Shown here piece after piece: positions 36,875-46,544 of a stretch of DNA of 64,000 nt. A program made the translations under genes and the position numbers. Positions within the stretch are counted from its first letter, which is position 1. Every line of letters starts with the position of its first letter. Below the pieces are notes generated by a model. The model searched no databases. It worked only from the letters and a program-made list of their open reading frames with translations, and was not told where the DNA came from. Source of the stretch: Bacteroidota bacterium (GTDB lineage: Bacteria > Bacteroidota > Bacteroidia > B-17B0 > Aurantibacillaceae); NCBI GenBank assembly GCA_016702705.1, contig JADJDM010000001.1:124001-188000 (forward strand). Reading direction: 5' to 3'.

Positions 36875-38692
36875 GTGCCAATAACCGCAACAATAAAAAA
36901 AGCATTTTTGTTTATACTTAAATTTCCATATGTACATGGCACAAAACCGCCTCTCAACAATGAGTTTAATGTCAAATTGAATAATAGTTCGATTGTTTTT
37001 GACAGTACTGCGCAAACAACAAGAAAGTTTCGTTATGATGACTCTGGGCTTATAGACTCCATTTTTATTATTTCTAAAAACGTAACGGATAAAGTAAACT
37101 ATATTGGCAATACTATAATATGGCCCAATCAAGCAAACATGATTAGCAGTCTATCTTACACTCCATATGTTTATTCATCTTTTTTTTTAGTGATAATTTA
37201 TGAAGACACTAGTATGTCCAAAACTAGTGCTTCTATTTTTATTACAGATGTTAATCAGAGTAGTAATATAAATTTAAGTTGTAATTATGCTGGAATAAAT
37301 CCTATATACAACAATCAAGATATTGCTTGCGCAATAATGAATAATGCATCCTGTGAAGGAGGAGTTATTTCACAGTTTCAAACAACTTTACAGATTAACT
37401 CAACAAATTTTTCTTTAGGAACCATCAGTCCAACTGCTAATTGCCAAAATTCAATGCAAGGTAGTTTTACTTATCAAAACAATACTTTAACTGGACTTAG
37501 AGATGATACGAATGATAATGTAGTAAACAATACTGATGCACTTGTAAATTTGAAAACCTATTTACCTAACTTATCTAGTAATTTCAATATATTTCAACAA
37601 CAATCTACAGGTGATAGACCTATTTGGCAAACCACAATCTTAGCTTACACAACCCCATGCCCCGCACGTGGTTTTAATGATACAGTTGTAAAGCATACAC
37701 TATGCCAAGGGCAAAGCATTACACTTAATACACAAAGTGTTGGTAATACCTACACTTGGTATCCAACAACAACACTCAACAATGCAACTGCTGCAAACCC
37801 AATTGCAACGCCAACAACTACAACTAATTATATTGTAAGTATAGATAGCTTAGGTTGCAAACATACCGAGCATGTGCTAGTTGCAGTTACACCAATACCT
37901 AAAGCAGATACTATTATTGCAAATAATAATATTTGCGGTGGACCAAGTGGTAGTATAATTGTAAAACCAAACCATGGAGCTTACGAGCCATATTCTTATA
38001 GTTTAAATAGCGCAGCAAATGTAAATGATACTAGTTTTACTAATTTAAATGGAGGCAATTACAATGTGTTAGTTACAGATGTAAGAGGATGCACTTGGCA
38101 AAGTAATAATTTGGTTATAAAAGATACCATTATGGTAAATGCTATTGTTTATGCTTTTGCAACACGTGGAGTTGCACCTTTTACAACTCAACTATCAGCA
38201 ACTGCAACAACAGGAGCAAACAATTACAATTGGTACATTAATAATCAATATGAAAGCAATGCTTGGTACTACGACCAAACTTTTACTGATAGCGGTGTTT
38301 ACAATATTACATTAATTGCCTATAACAACATCCCTACTTGTGCAGATACAACTACACTCACAATTACTGTTTTGCCTCAAGATACAGCGGGCATTTTTAT
38401 ACCCAATGTGTTTAGCCCTAATGGTGATGGAGTAAATGATGTTTACGAAATACAAATTAAAAATGCAGAATTGGAATTGTTTGAGATTTATGATAGATGG
38501 GGAGTTGTGATAATTAAAAATGAAGAATTAAAAACTAATAGTAATGGAATAATAAACTGGACGGGCAGAACAACAAGTGGGATTGAATGCAGTGCAGGTA
38601 CTTACTTTTATGTTATAAAAATTAAGTTGGATGAGAAGTATAGTAAAGAAGGGGTGAAAGAGTATAAAGGTTTTATTACTTTGGTGAGGTAA
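36875..38692 (+). CDS. Adhesin with T9SS type B (gliding motility-associated) sorting domain
   Basis: GTG 36875 is the first canonical start, giving 605 residues. However, the frame is open and signal-peptide-like from ATA 36716 (KISFLITFLSFKLGAQ), so the natural start is probably an ATG altered there. The mature protein has SprB-like repeats and PKD-like domains (HTLCQGQSITLNTQSVGNTY, TTTTNYIVSIDSLGC, GGNYNVLVTDVRGCTWQ, GVYNITLIAYNNI). It ends in the type B sorting domain (IFIPNVFSPNGDGVNDVY, YDRWGVVIIKN, CSAGTYFYVIKI). It is likely exported by T9SS to the surface. It diverges from the large beta-helix gene. Confidence 0.88.
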   Translation: MPITATIKKAFLFILKFPYVHGTKPPLNNEFNVKLNNSSIVFDSTAQTTRKFRYDDSGLIDSIFIISKNVTDKVNYIGNTIIWPNQANMISSLSYTPYVYSSFFLVIIYEDTSMSKTSASIFITDVNQSSNINLSCNYAGINPIYNNQDIACAIMNNASCEGGVISQFQTTLQINSTNFSLGTISPTANCQNSMQGSFTYQNNTLTGLRDDTNDNVVNNTDALVNLKTYLPNLSSNFNIFQQQSTGDRPIWQTTILAYTTPCPARGFNDTVVKHTLCQGQSITLNTQSVGNTYTWYPTTTLNNATAANPIATPTTTTNYIVSIDSLGCKHTEHVLVAVTPIPKADTIIANNNICGGPSGSIIVKPNHGAYEPYSYSLNSAANVNDTSFTNLNGGNYNVLVTDVRGCTWQSNNLVIKDTIMVNAIVYAFATRGVAPFTTQLSATATTGANNYNWYINNQYESNAWYYDQTFTDSGVYNITLIAYNNIPTCADTTTLTITVLPQDTAGIFIPNVFSPNGDGVNDVYEIQIKNAELELFEIYDRWGVVIIKNEELKTNSNGIINWTGRTTSGIECSAGTYFYVIKIKLDEKYSKEGVKEYKGFITLVR

Positions 38693-38693
38693 A

Positions 38694-39191
38694 CTACTGC
38701 TTCTCCATAAACCACAAAATATTTCCTTTGTTAAGATGTCCGCCAGTAATTACACAGGAATAAATGTTTCCAATAAGTTGATCTAAAAGCAATGTCATTT
38801 TTTTTCTTTTTTGCTTTTTAACTCTAAAATGCAATTCGCCACCGTTACATAAGTAAGAAGTTGCTTTACCCTGCGCATCAACAACTTTTAATCCTGATAA
38901 ATCAAACGAATAATCTATTCCTTTAATTGGCACAACTGTAAAAATGCAACTTACTTTTTGCGGATTTGTTTTGTTATAATCAACCGAATTAATTTCCATT
39001 GATCCTGTGCCATCTTCATTAATTATAAAAGTTCCCAAATCATCATATAACGAGGTGCTTTCATCAGCTTCACTTGTTACTTTCACGATTTTCCAAGTGC
39101 CGCTCATATACTTTATATCTTGGTTTTGATATGCTTGTCGTTTGCACCCAAAAAATAATACTCCTACAATCAACAAAAATAAATATTTCAT
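38694..39191 (-). CDS. Small lipoprotein, lipocalin-like
   Basis: Protein of 165 residues with lipobox LFFGC (signal MKYLFLLIVGVLFFGC). The mature domain MSGTWKIVKVTSEADES with GTFIINEDGTGSM is the lipocalin-like pattern of Bacteroidota lipoproteins. It overlaps the next leftward gene's stop by 4 bases (ATGA), so the two are co-translated. Probably a paralogous pair with the neighbour (both have a DGVWNID/SGTWKIV-type start). Role unknown. Confidence 0.75.
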   Translation of the reverse strand: MKYLFLLIVGVLFFGCKRQAYQNQDIKYMSGTWKIVKVTSEADESTSLYDDLGTFIINEDGTGSMEINSVDYNKTNPQKVSCIFTVVPIKGIDYSFDLSGLKVVDAQGKATSYLCNGGELHFRVKKQKRKKMTLLLDQLIGNIYSCVITGGHLNKGNILWFMEKQ

Positions 39192-39688
39192 TTTTTAGAA
39201 AGTTTAAGTTGGAACTCTACGTTTTTCCAGAAAAGCACTTTCGTAGTTATAAAGGTATTTTTATTGGATGGAAACATCAATACCATGTTTTTTTTATCAA
39301 TGGTTATAGTGTGTCCAAAAGCAACAAGGTCGTCGTTTGTGTTGCGCCATTCGATATCGCCTGCCAAATATTCCCAGCTATGACCTTTAGTTGATTCAAA
39401 AGTTAAGTAGTGAAAATCAATTGTATCCTTTTCAAAAACAACATCAAACAAGTTGTCCTTTTTAAAAGTAATTTCCCCAACATTTTCACGAGCAACATCA
39501 TAAATAATTGTTTCGAACTGCTCATTATAAATCCACACTCTCATTTCATCAATATTCCAAACCCCATCGCCACGTAAAAAATATTTTTTCACAACCTTTT
39601 TGCTAGATAAAGCCATGAAATCATCTCTATCCTTACAGGAATTTAGGAATGCAGAAATAATTAAGAAAACAAGAATTAGTTTTTTCAT
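39188..39688 (-). CDS. Small lipoprotein, paired with the lipocalin-like one
   Basis: Protein of 166 residues, signal MKKLILVFLIISAFLNSC. The mature part (GDGVWNIDEMRVWIYNE, VGEITFKKDNLFDVVF, WRNTNDDLVAFGHTITI) resembles lipocalin-like sheets. It precedes the other lipoprotein in an operon with a 4-base overlap. It lies 12 bases from the gcvP stop and is transcribed in the same direction, after gcvP. Confidence 0.72.
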   Translation of the reverse strand: MKKLILVFLIISAFLNSCKDRDDFMALSSKKVVKKYFLRGDGVWNIDEMRVWIYNEQFETIIYDVARENVGEITFKKDNLFDVVFEKDTIDFHYLTFESTKGHSWEYLAGDIEWRNTNDDLVAFGHTITIDKKNMVLMFPSNKNTFITTKVLFWKNVEFQLKLSKK

Positions 39689-39699
39689 TTAAATAAATT

Positions 39700-42567
39700 C
39701 TAAGCAACAACAGCCTCATCCATATAAGCCTCAATTGGCGCACACGAACAAACTAAATTTCTATCGCCATACGCATTATCAACACGGGCAACACTTGGCC
39801 AAAATTTATTTGCTTTTACCCACTTTAATGGGAATGCAGCTTTTTCTCTGTTATAAGGTTTTTCCCAATTATCACTTACCACTAATTTAGCTGTATGTGG
39901 TGCATTTTTAATTACGTTGTTTGCCTTATCAAACTTACCATCCATAATTTCTTGAATTTCTTTACGGATAGTAATCATTGCTTCACAAAAACGATCTAAT
40001 TCAGCTTTTGCTTCACTTTCTGTTGGCTCAACCATTAATGTATTAACTACAGGGAAAGCTACCGTTGGAGCATGGAAACCATAATCCATTAAACGTTTTG
40101 CGATATCAGCAACCTCAACACCACTTGCCATTTTAAAATCGTTGCAATCCAAAATCATTTCATGCGCACAACGTCCCTTTGTACCTGTGTACAAAATTTT
40201 GTAGTGGTCTTTTAAAATTTCTTTCATGTAGTTTGCATTTAAAATTGCTGTTTCAGTAGCGGCTTTTAAACCATCGCTACCCAACATTTTAATATAACCG
40301 TAAGAAATTAATAAAATTAATGCACTTCCATAAGGCGCTGCAGAAACTGCAGAAATTCCTTTGTCTCCACTAGTATTTACTATTGGATGTGAAGGTAAAA
40401 AAGGAACTAATTTTTCAACCACACCAATTGGTCCCATTCCTGGGCCACCTCCACCGTGTGGAATTGCAAATGTTTTATGTAAATTTAAATGGCAAACATC
40501 TGCGCCAATATTTCCTGGGCTAGTTAACCCAACTTGTGCATTCATATTAGCGCCATCCATATAAACTAAACCACCATTGTCGTGAATAATTTTTGTTATG
40601 TCAGTAATTGCTTCTTCATACACACCATGTGTACTTGGATATGTAACCATTAAACACGATAAATTATCTTTATGTTGTTCTGCTTTTGCTTTTAAATCAG
40701 CAACATCAATGTTCCCTTTCTCATCGCATTTTACCAAAACAATTGTCATACCTGCCATTGCAGCACTTGCTGGATTAGTACCATGTGCCGATGTTGGAAT
40801 TAAAGCAATATTTCTATTGCTATGTCCTTGCGCAATATGATATGCACGAATAACCATTAAACCAGCGTACTCACCTTGCGCACCTGAGTTTGGTTGGAAA
40901 CTCATTTTTGCAAAACCAGTAATATCACTTAAGTCTTTATCTAATTCATCAATAATTTCTTTGTAACCTAATGCTTGATTAACCGGGGCAAATGGATGAA
41001 TGTTTGCAAACTCATTCCACGTTAAAGGCAACAATTCAGATGCTGCATTTAATTTCATTGTACAAGAGCCTAATGAAATCATAGAGTGTACTAATGATAA
41101 ATCTTTATTCTCTAACCGTTTGATGTAACGCATCATTTCACTTTCGCTATGGTAGGTGTTGAAAGTTGGATGCGTTAAGTAATGAGAAGTTCTACTTGCA
41201 AATGTTCCTTTTAATAGATTAAACTCTTTGCACTCTGCACCTGCAAATGATTTTCCTTTTGCTTCCGCAAACACTGCTATCACATCATTCACATCTTCTT
41301 CCTGCGCACTTTGGTCAAGAGAAATAGCAACATGATTTGCATCTACATAACGGAAATTAATTTCCTTTGTTTCTGCAATTGCTTTTACTTTGTTTGCATC
41401 AGCAGCAACTACGATTGTATCAAAATACAATTTTGTTTTTACTTCATAACCTAACTTAGTTAATTCAGCTGCAACAAATGCAGTTGCTTCGTTTACACTT
41501 TTTGCAATTGCCTTAATTCCTTCTTCACCATGATATACTGCATACATACTTGCCATAATAGCTAATAATGCTTGTGCCGTACAAATGTTCGAAGTTGCTT
41601 TGTCTCTTTTAATATGTTGCTCACGTGTTTGCAATGCCATACGCAATGCTTGATTACCTTCTGCATCCACGCTCACACCAATAATTCTTCCTGGTATTAA
41701 ACGTTTGTAATCTTCTTTACATGCAAAGAAAGCCGCATGTGGTCCGCCATATCCTAATGGAACACCGAAACGTTGTGAGTTACCCACCACACAATCAGCA
41801 CCCCACTCGCCTGGAGGAGTTAATAATGCAAGTGCTAATAAATCGGTTGCAACTACAACCTGAATTTCTTTTGAGTGACACGAATCAACAAATGATTTGT
41901 AGTTTATTACTTCACCGTTGATGTCTGGATACTGAATAAATGCTCCAAAAAATTCATCGTTAAAATCAAATGTCGCAACATCACCAACAACAACTTCAAT
42001 TCCTACAGGAACTGAACGTGTTTTAATAACATCAATTGTTTGCGGGAAACTAGCTTTACTTACAAAAAATTTATGCGCGTGTTGTTTTGTTTTACTTCTG
42101 TTTGAATAAAACATAAATACTGCTTCTGCAGCTGCGGTTACTTCATCTAATAACGATGCGTTTGCAATTGGCATAGCAGTTAAATCCAATACCATTGTTT
42201 GGAAATTTAATAAAGCTTCTAAACGACCTTGCGCAATCTCTGCTTGGTAAGGCGTGTAAGCCGTGTACCAACCTGGATTTTCAAGAATGTTACGTTGGAT
42301 AACAGCTGGTAAAATATTATTGTAGTACCCTAAACCAATGTATGTTCTAAATACTTTATTTTTTAATGATTGTTTTTTTAAATGTTTGATGTACTGATAC
42401 TCACTCATCGCAGCGCCAACCTTTAATGGTTGCTTAAGCCTAATAGCTGAAGGAACTGTTTGTTCTATTAACTCATCAACACTTGAAACGCCAATTTTTT
42501 TTAGCATTTCTTTTACTTCACTAGCACGCGGACCGTTGTGACGGTTTACAAATTTATCTGTACTCAT
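39700..42567 (-). CDS. gcvP: Glycine dehydrogenase (decarboxylating), P protein
   Basis: Protein of 955 residues, the full fused P protein of the glycine cleavage system. It decarboxylates glycine with PLP and passes the aminomethyl group to the H-protein lipoate. It starts FVNRHNGPRASEVKEMLKKIG and contains GYYNNILPAVIQRNILENPGWYTAYTPYQ (here only as markers). The PLP lysine is at about residue 698 in DVCHLNLHKTFAIPHGGGG. The C-terminus ENRDLVCSC-like region (GDRNLVCSCAPIEAY) is intact. No T or H protein gene is nearby, as is common in Bacteroidota. Frames are clean throughout. Confidence 0.98.
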   Translation of the reverse strand: MSTDKFVNRHNGPRASEVKEMLKKIGVSSVDELIEQTVPSAIRLKQPLKVGAAMSEYQYIKHLKKQSLKNKVFRTYIGLGYYNNILPAVIQRNILENPGWYTAYTPYQAEIAQGRLEALLNFQTMVLDLTAMPIANASLLDEVTAAAEAVFMFYSNRSKTKQHAHKFFVSKASFPQTIDVIKTRSVPVGIEVVVGDVATFDFNDEFFGAFIQYPDINGEVINYKSFVDSCHSKEIQVVVATDLLALALLTPPGEWGADCVVGNSQRFGVPLGYGGPHAAFFACKEDYKRLIPGRIIGVSVDAEGNQALRMALQTREQHIKRDKATSNICTAQALLAIMASMYAVYHGEEGIKAIAKSVNEATAFVAAELTKLGYEVKTKLYFDTIVVAADANKVKAIAETKEINFRYVDANHVAISLDQSAQEEDVNDVIAVFAEAKGKSFAGAECKEFNLLKGTFASRTSHYLTHPTFNTYHSESEMMRYIKRLENKDLSLVHSMISLGSCTMKLNAASELLPLTWNEFANIHPFAPVNQALGYKEIIDELDKDLSDITGFAKMSFQPNSGAQGEYAGLMVIRAYHIAQGHSNRNIALIPTSAHGTNPASAAMAGMTIVLVKCDEKGNIDVADLKAKAEQHKDNLSCLMVTYPSTHGVYEEAITDITKIIHDNGGLVYMDGANMNAQVGLTSPGNIGADVCHLNLHKTFAIPHGGGGPGMGPIGVVEKLVPFLPSHPIVNTSGDKGISAVSAAPYGSALILLISYGYIKMLGSDGLKAATETAILNANYMKEILKDHYKILYTGTKGRCAHEMILDCNDFKMASGVEVADIAKRLMDYGFHAPTVAFPVVNTLMVEPTESEAKAELDRFCEAMITIRKEIQEIMDGKFDKANNVIKNAPHTAKLVVSDNWEKPYNREKAAFPLKWVKANKFWPSVARVDNAYGDRNLVCSCAPIEAYMDEAVVA

Positions 42568-42689
42568 AATTGTTTGATTGGAGGTGCAAATTTACGAAAT
42601 CTAAGGAGTATTAAAAATGCGAAATGTCAGCAATAACAATATATTGCCAATAATTATAAACAGGAAAGAAACAGTGTTTGTGTGATAAA

Positions 42690-43265
42690 TTAATCGATGT
42701 TTACAGTAGAGTTCAACAAGAACAAAGAGTAGTTCTCATCAATTTTCTCAAAAGAAACTTTTAGCTTGTTTCCAGATTTCATTGCAATGGTAATAAAGCC
42801 CAAACCTGCTCCACCTTTTTCTGACAGCTGGTTGTTTTCTAAATGCTCCATATAATATTGTTTTAGAGCTGCAGGATCCTCAAAATCATTAATGGTTTCG
42901 ATTTGCTTTTCTAAAATTGGAACGGCTTTATTACTAATTAAATTAGCAGAAATCATATCTACTTTTGTATTATCCTTAGTTAGGATAAAAAAACTTCTTT
43001 GTTGCCCATCCAAATTTTTATGCCCGTGAATAAGCATGTTTTGAAGGGTTTCTACAGAAATGAAAAATATTTTTCTTAATGGACCTTTAGCAATGGCACT
43101 TTCAATAATACTACTTTCTACTTGACCTTCTAAACTAGAAATACTTTCTTGCGCGAGGTCACCAAAATGTTTTACAAGAACGGTGTGGTCAGAAGACAAC
43201 TCCTTCAGTAAACCATTATATCTGGTTTCAAAATATTCGTAATCTATGTTAGTAGTACTTGCCAA
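42690..43265 (-). CDS. SiaB-like protein kinase (DUF6272)
   Basis: Protein of 191 residues of the SiaB family, GHKL-type kinases that phosphorylate SiaC-like STAS/DUF1987 partners. Features: FFISVETLQNMLIHGHKN as the N-box-like region and the glycine motif GGAGLGFITIAMKSG. In the Pseudomonas SiaABCD pathway the SpoIIE phosphatase SiaA opposes SiaB. Here a SpoIIE phosphatase exists at 16.9 kb, but no DUF1987 gene is seen in the window. It is 3 bases from the deoxynucleoside kinase gene and follows it in the same operon. Confidence 0.8.
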   Translation of the reverse strand: MASTTNIDYEYFETRYNGLLKELSSDHTVLVKHFGDLAQESISSLEGQVESSIIESAIAKGPLRKIFFISVETLQNMLIHGHKNLDGQQRSFFILTKDNTKVDMISANLISNKAVPILEKQIETINDFEDPAALKQYYMEHLENNQLSEKGGAGLGFITIAMKSGNKLKVSFEKIDENYSLFLLNSTVNID

Positions 43266-43268
43266 GTT

Positions 43269-43886
43269 CTATTTGAATAGTCCGTTAATTTGTGAATCTA
43301 TTTGTCTAATTATCTTTCCTAAATCTTCAGGATTTTCGTTTATGTTCAAGTCATCCACATCAATGATGATAAATTTTCCTGAATCATACGAAGTAATCCA
43401 AGCTTCGTAACGCTCGTTTAATCTTTTCAAATAATCTAAACGAATAGCGTTTTCGTACTCTCTACCTCTTTTTTGAATTTGACGCACCAATGTTGGAACA
43501 GAAGCACGTAAATAAATAAGAAGATCAGGAGCTTTTATTAAACTTTCCATTAATTTAAATAATGAAAAGTAATTTTCGAAATCTCTAGTTGTCATTAGGC
43601 CCATAGCATGAAGATTAGGCGCAAAAATGTACGCGTCTTCATAAATAGTTCTATCTTGAATAACAGTTTTACCGCCTTGACGGATATCTTGTACCTGACC
43701 AAAACGACTATTTAAAAAATATACTTGCAGGTTAAATGACCAGCGTTGCATATCTTCATAGAAATCATTAAGATAAGGGTTATCATCAGCGTCTTCATAG
43801 TGGGCTTGCCACTTATAGTGTTTTGCCAGAAGCGATGTTAGTGTTGTTTTACCTGAACCGATATTCCCGGCAATAGCAATATGCAT
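43269..43886 (-). CDS. Deoxynucleoside kinase (dNK/dGK family)
   Basis: Protein of 205 residues. P-loop IAGNIGSGKTTLTSLLA at the N-terminus, DRTIYEDAYIFA with the ERS-type substrate segment, and LIYLRASVPTLVRQIQKRGREYE as lid. It phosphorylates deoxyadenosine or deoxyguanosine with ATP for salvage. First gene of the two-gene operon with the SiaB-like kinase. Substrate specificity cannot be told from sequence. Confidence 0.88.
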   Translation of the reverse strand: MHIAIAGNIGSGKTTLTSLLAKHYKWQAHYEDADDNPYLNDFYEDMQRWSFNLQVYFLNSRFGQVQDIRQGGKTVIQDRTIYEDAYIFAPNLHAMGLMTTRDFENYFSLFKLMESLIKAPDLLIYLRASVPTLVRQIQKRGREYENAIRLDYLKRLNERYEAWITSYDSGKFIIIDVDDLNINENPEDLGKIIRQIDSQINGLFK

Positions 43887-44001
43887 AAAACTTCTTTTCG
43901 AGTTAGTTTACAAACGTTAAAGGTAAAAACAAAAAATAAAAAAACAAATATAAACCGATAAATTTATCGTTTCATCGAAAATAAATGCAAAAAAGGGGGA
44001 T

Positions 44002-44622
44002 TTATGACTTTTTACGGGAGTTTAACTCGTCTCTAATCTTAGAAGCGGCCTCATATTGCTCATCATCCAAGGCAGTTTGAAGCATATTTTTTAATTCTTC
44101 AGTAGATTTTGCCGAATATTCTCCATCTCCACCACTAGATAAAGATGAAATATCCACTTGTTCTTCAGAAGATTCTTCATCTAAAGATGCTGTGGGGTTA
44201 TTTGCTCCATCATCTTCAAGCACAATACCTGCCGAAGAAAGAATGAATTCATACGTAGAAATTGGACAATTAAAACGAACGGCTAAAGCAATCGCGTCGC
44301 TTGTTCTGGCATCTATTTCTTGTTCTATTGCACCGTTACTGCAAATAATTTTAGCGTAAAATATGCCTTCTACTAAATTATAAATAACAACTTCAGTAAC
44401 TCCTATTTCAAAAGTTTCGGCAAAAGTTTTAAATAAATCGTGTGTTAAAGGGCGACTAGGGGTCATTTTTTCAAGCTCAATGGCAATTGCCTGAGCCTCG
44501 AAACCACCAATAATAATAGGTAATCTTCTTTTGCCACCGCTTTCGCCAAGCACCAATGCGTATGCACCTGTTTGTGTTTGACTATAGCTCAAACCAACAA
44601 TATCTAACCTAACTTTTTTCAT
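44002..44622 (-). CDS. Bifunctional nuclease family protein (DUF151) with UVR motif
   Basis: Protein of 206 residues. The DUF151/BFN domain (about residues 1-130) has LDIVGLSYSQTQTGAYALVL, LPIIIGGFEAQAIAIELE, RPLTHDLF and DARTSDAIALAVRFNCPI. An acidic linker follows, then a C-terminal UVR-like motif (ELKNMLQTALDDEQYEAA). Plant and bacterial BFN proteins show RNase and DNase activity; UVR suggests nucleic-acid or partner binding. It follows etfBA in the same direction, a common Bacteroidota order. Confidence 0.9.
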   Translation of the reverse strand: MKKVRLDIVGLSYSQTQTGAYALVLGESGGKRRLPIIIGGFEAQAIAIELEKMTPSRPLTHDLFKTFAETFEIGVTEVVIYNLVEGIFYAKIICSNGAIEQEIDARTSDAIALAVRFNCPISTYEFILSSAGIVLEDDGANNPTASLDEESSEEQVDISSLSSGGDGEYSAKSTEELKNMLQTALDDEQYEAASKIRDELNSRKKS

Positions 44623-44657
44623 GTAGAAGAGGGAACTAAAGTAGTAAAAATTACAAC

Positions 44658-45638
44658 TTAGTTAGCGTTCGCTTTTAATTTTTTAATTGCTTCTGTTAAT
44701 TTTGGAAGAATTGTAAAAGCATCTCCTACAATACCGTAATCTGCAGATTTAAAGAAAGGTGCTTCCTTGTCGCTATTAATAACAACAATTGTTTTACTAC
44801 CATTTACACCTGCTAAATGTTGAATTGCACCCGAAATACCGATTGCAATGTATAAGTTAGGACGAATAGCAACACCTGTTTGACCAACATGCTCATGATG
44901 TGGTCTCCAGTGCATATCTGCTACCGGACGAGAACAAGCGGTAGTTGCCCCGATTGCATTTGCTAAATCTTCGACCATACCCCAATTTTCTGGGCCTTTC
45001 ATTCCACGACCAGCAGAAACAACTAATTCTGCCTCTGGTAATGGAACAGAGGTTCCTGATGAGGTAGATTTTACTTCTTTCACAACAATTTTAGAAGCAA
45101 CAGCAGATAAATCAGCGCTGAAATCAGCAACAGTAGCCGCATTTGAACCTAAAACAATTGGGAATGAATTTGGAAGTAATGAAATAACCTTTACATCACT
45201 ATTAATAGAGTATAAAGCAATTGCTTTACCCGAGAAAACATTTTTCTTTACTTCTAAAGCTGCTCCGTTTACTGTTGGATAATCAACTGCACCCGCAACT
45301 AAACCTGCTCTTAATTTAGCAGATAAACGTGGAGCAACTGCTTTACCGTTTACATCAAATGCAAACACAATAACTTTTGAACCCTCAGCTTTTGCAGCTT
45401 GTTCAACCATTGCAGTAATTAACATGCTATCGTTTCCAATTGCATCGTTTTTTACCGAAAGTATTTTGTTAGCTCCTGCTTTTCCAATTTCTTCTAACTG
45501 AGCTGCATCTGCATTAACAACAATTGCAGTAGCTGTAGTGCCTAATAATTGAGCAATTTTTGCTCCGTAGTTAACACACTCTAAAGAAGCCTTCTTAACT
45601 TTTCCTTTGTTAACCTCTGTATATATTAAAACTGACAT
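44658..45638 (-). CDS. etfA: Electron transfer flavoprotein alpha subunit
   Basis: Protein of 326 residues. The N-terminal ETF domain and the FAD-binding C-terminal domain (VSAGRGMKGPENWGMVEDLA, HVGQTGVAIRPNLYIAIGI, AIQHLAGVNGSKTIVVINSD) are intact. With EtfB it forms the soluble heterodimer that carries electrons from acyl-CoA dehydrogenases to ETF:quinone oxidoreductase. It is second in the etfB-etfA pair with a 28-base gap. Confidence 0.97.
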   Translation of the reverse strand: MSVLIYTEVNKGKVKKASLECVNYGAKIAQLLGTTATAIVVNADAAQLEEIGKAGANKILSVKNDAIGNDSMLITAMVEQAAKAEGSKVIVFAFDVNGKAVAPRLSAKLRAGLVAGAVDYPTVNGAALEVKKNVFSGKAIALYSINSDVKVISLLPNSFPIVLGSNAATVADFSADLSAVASKIVVKEVKSTSSGTSVPLPEAELVVSAGRGMKGPENWGMVEDLANAIGATTACSRPVADMHWRPHHEHVGQTGVAIRPNLYIAIGISGAIQHLAGVNGSKTIVVINSDKEAPFFKSADYGIVGDAFTILPKLTEAIKKLKANAN

Positions 45639-45666
45639 GATTTTCCTTTTTAAAATTTAAACTTAA

Positions 45667-46410
45667 TTAAATAACCTTCGCCTCAGTGTGCAACAATTGA
45701 ACTAATTGATCAACATTGTTTTCATCAATAAACTTACACTCTGTTCTACCTTTTGCTAATACAAATGATTTTACGTTTGTTAATTTATCGCCAGCGTTTG
45801 CTTCAACAACAGTAATTGGTTTAGTACGTGCAGCCATAATACCACGCATATTTGGAATACGTTGCTCAGCCATTCCTTTTGCACAAGAAACTACTAGAGG
45901 TAAAGATGCTTCTACAACTTGAGAACCACCATCAATATCGTGTTCTAAAGTAACTTTTCCAGCATCAACATCCATTTTAGTAGCTAATGAAACGTAAGCC
46001 CAATCAGTAAGTCCACCAATCATACCGCCAACAGAAGAACCATTGTAGTTAATTGTTTCTTTACCAACTAAAACTAATTCGTAGCCATTTGCCTTTGCGT
46101 AGTTCGCAATTTGATCTGCTACAAAAAACGCATCTGGACCTTCCGAATTAATACGAACAGCATCATCAGCACCAATTGCTAAACCTTTACGAATAGTTGC
46201 TTCGCTATCAGTTAAACCAACGTGAATTAAAGTTACTTGACTTGCTTTTCCTGCCTCTTTTAATTCAAGAGCGCGAACAAGTGCATACCACTCATCGTAA
46301 GGATTAATAATGTAGGTAACTCCTGCAGAGTTAAATTCAGAATCACCATTAGCAAATGAAATTTTTGCAGTTGTGTCTGGTACGTTACTTATAGCTACTA
46401 ATATTTTCAT
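45667..46410 (-). CDS. etfB: Electron transfer flavoprotein beta subunit
   Basis: Protein of 247 residues. It starts KILVAISNVPDTTAKISF and carries the beta-subunit signature region with AGKASQVTLIHVG and VLVGKETINYNGSSVGGMI, plus RGIMAARTKPITVVEA near the end. It pairs with the next gene (etfA). It diverges from the glycosyltransferase. Confidence 0.97.
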   Translation of the reverse strand: MKILVAISNVPDTTAKISFANGDSEFNSAGVTYIINPYDEWYALVRALELKEAGKASQVTLIHVGLTDSEATIRKGLAIGADDAVRINSEGPDAFFVADQIANYAKANGYELVLVGKETINYNGSSVGGMIGGLTDWAYVSLATKMDVDAGKVTLEHDIDGGSQVVEASLPLVVSCAKGMAEQRIPNMRGIMAARTKPITVVEANAGDKLTNVKSFVLAKGRTECKFIDENNVDQLVQLLHTEAKVI

Positions 46411-46544
46411 GATTAAAATTCTCTAAAAATTGAAGTGCACAAAAATAGCAAAAACGATTACTTACACAAACTAATTTTATGAATGATTATGTCATCGGAT
46501 TTTAAAAAAAGCGGTATCTTCAACGTCCTTTAAAAGAGCCTTTT

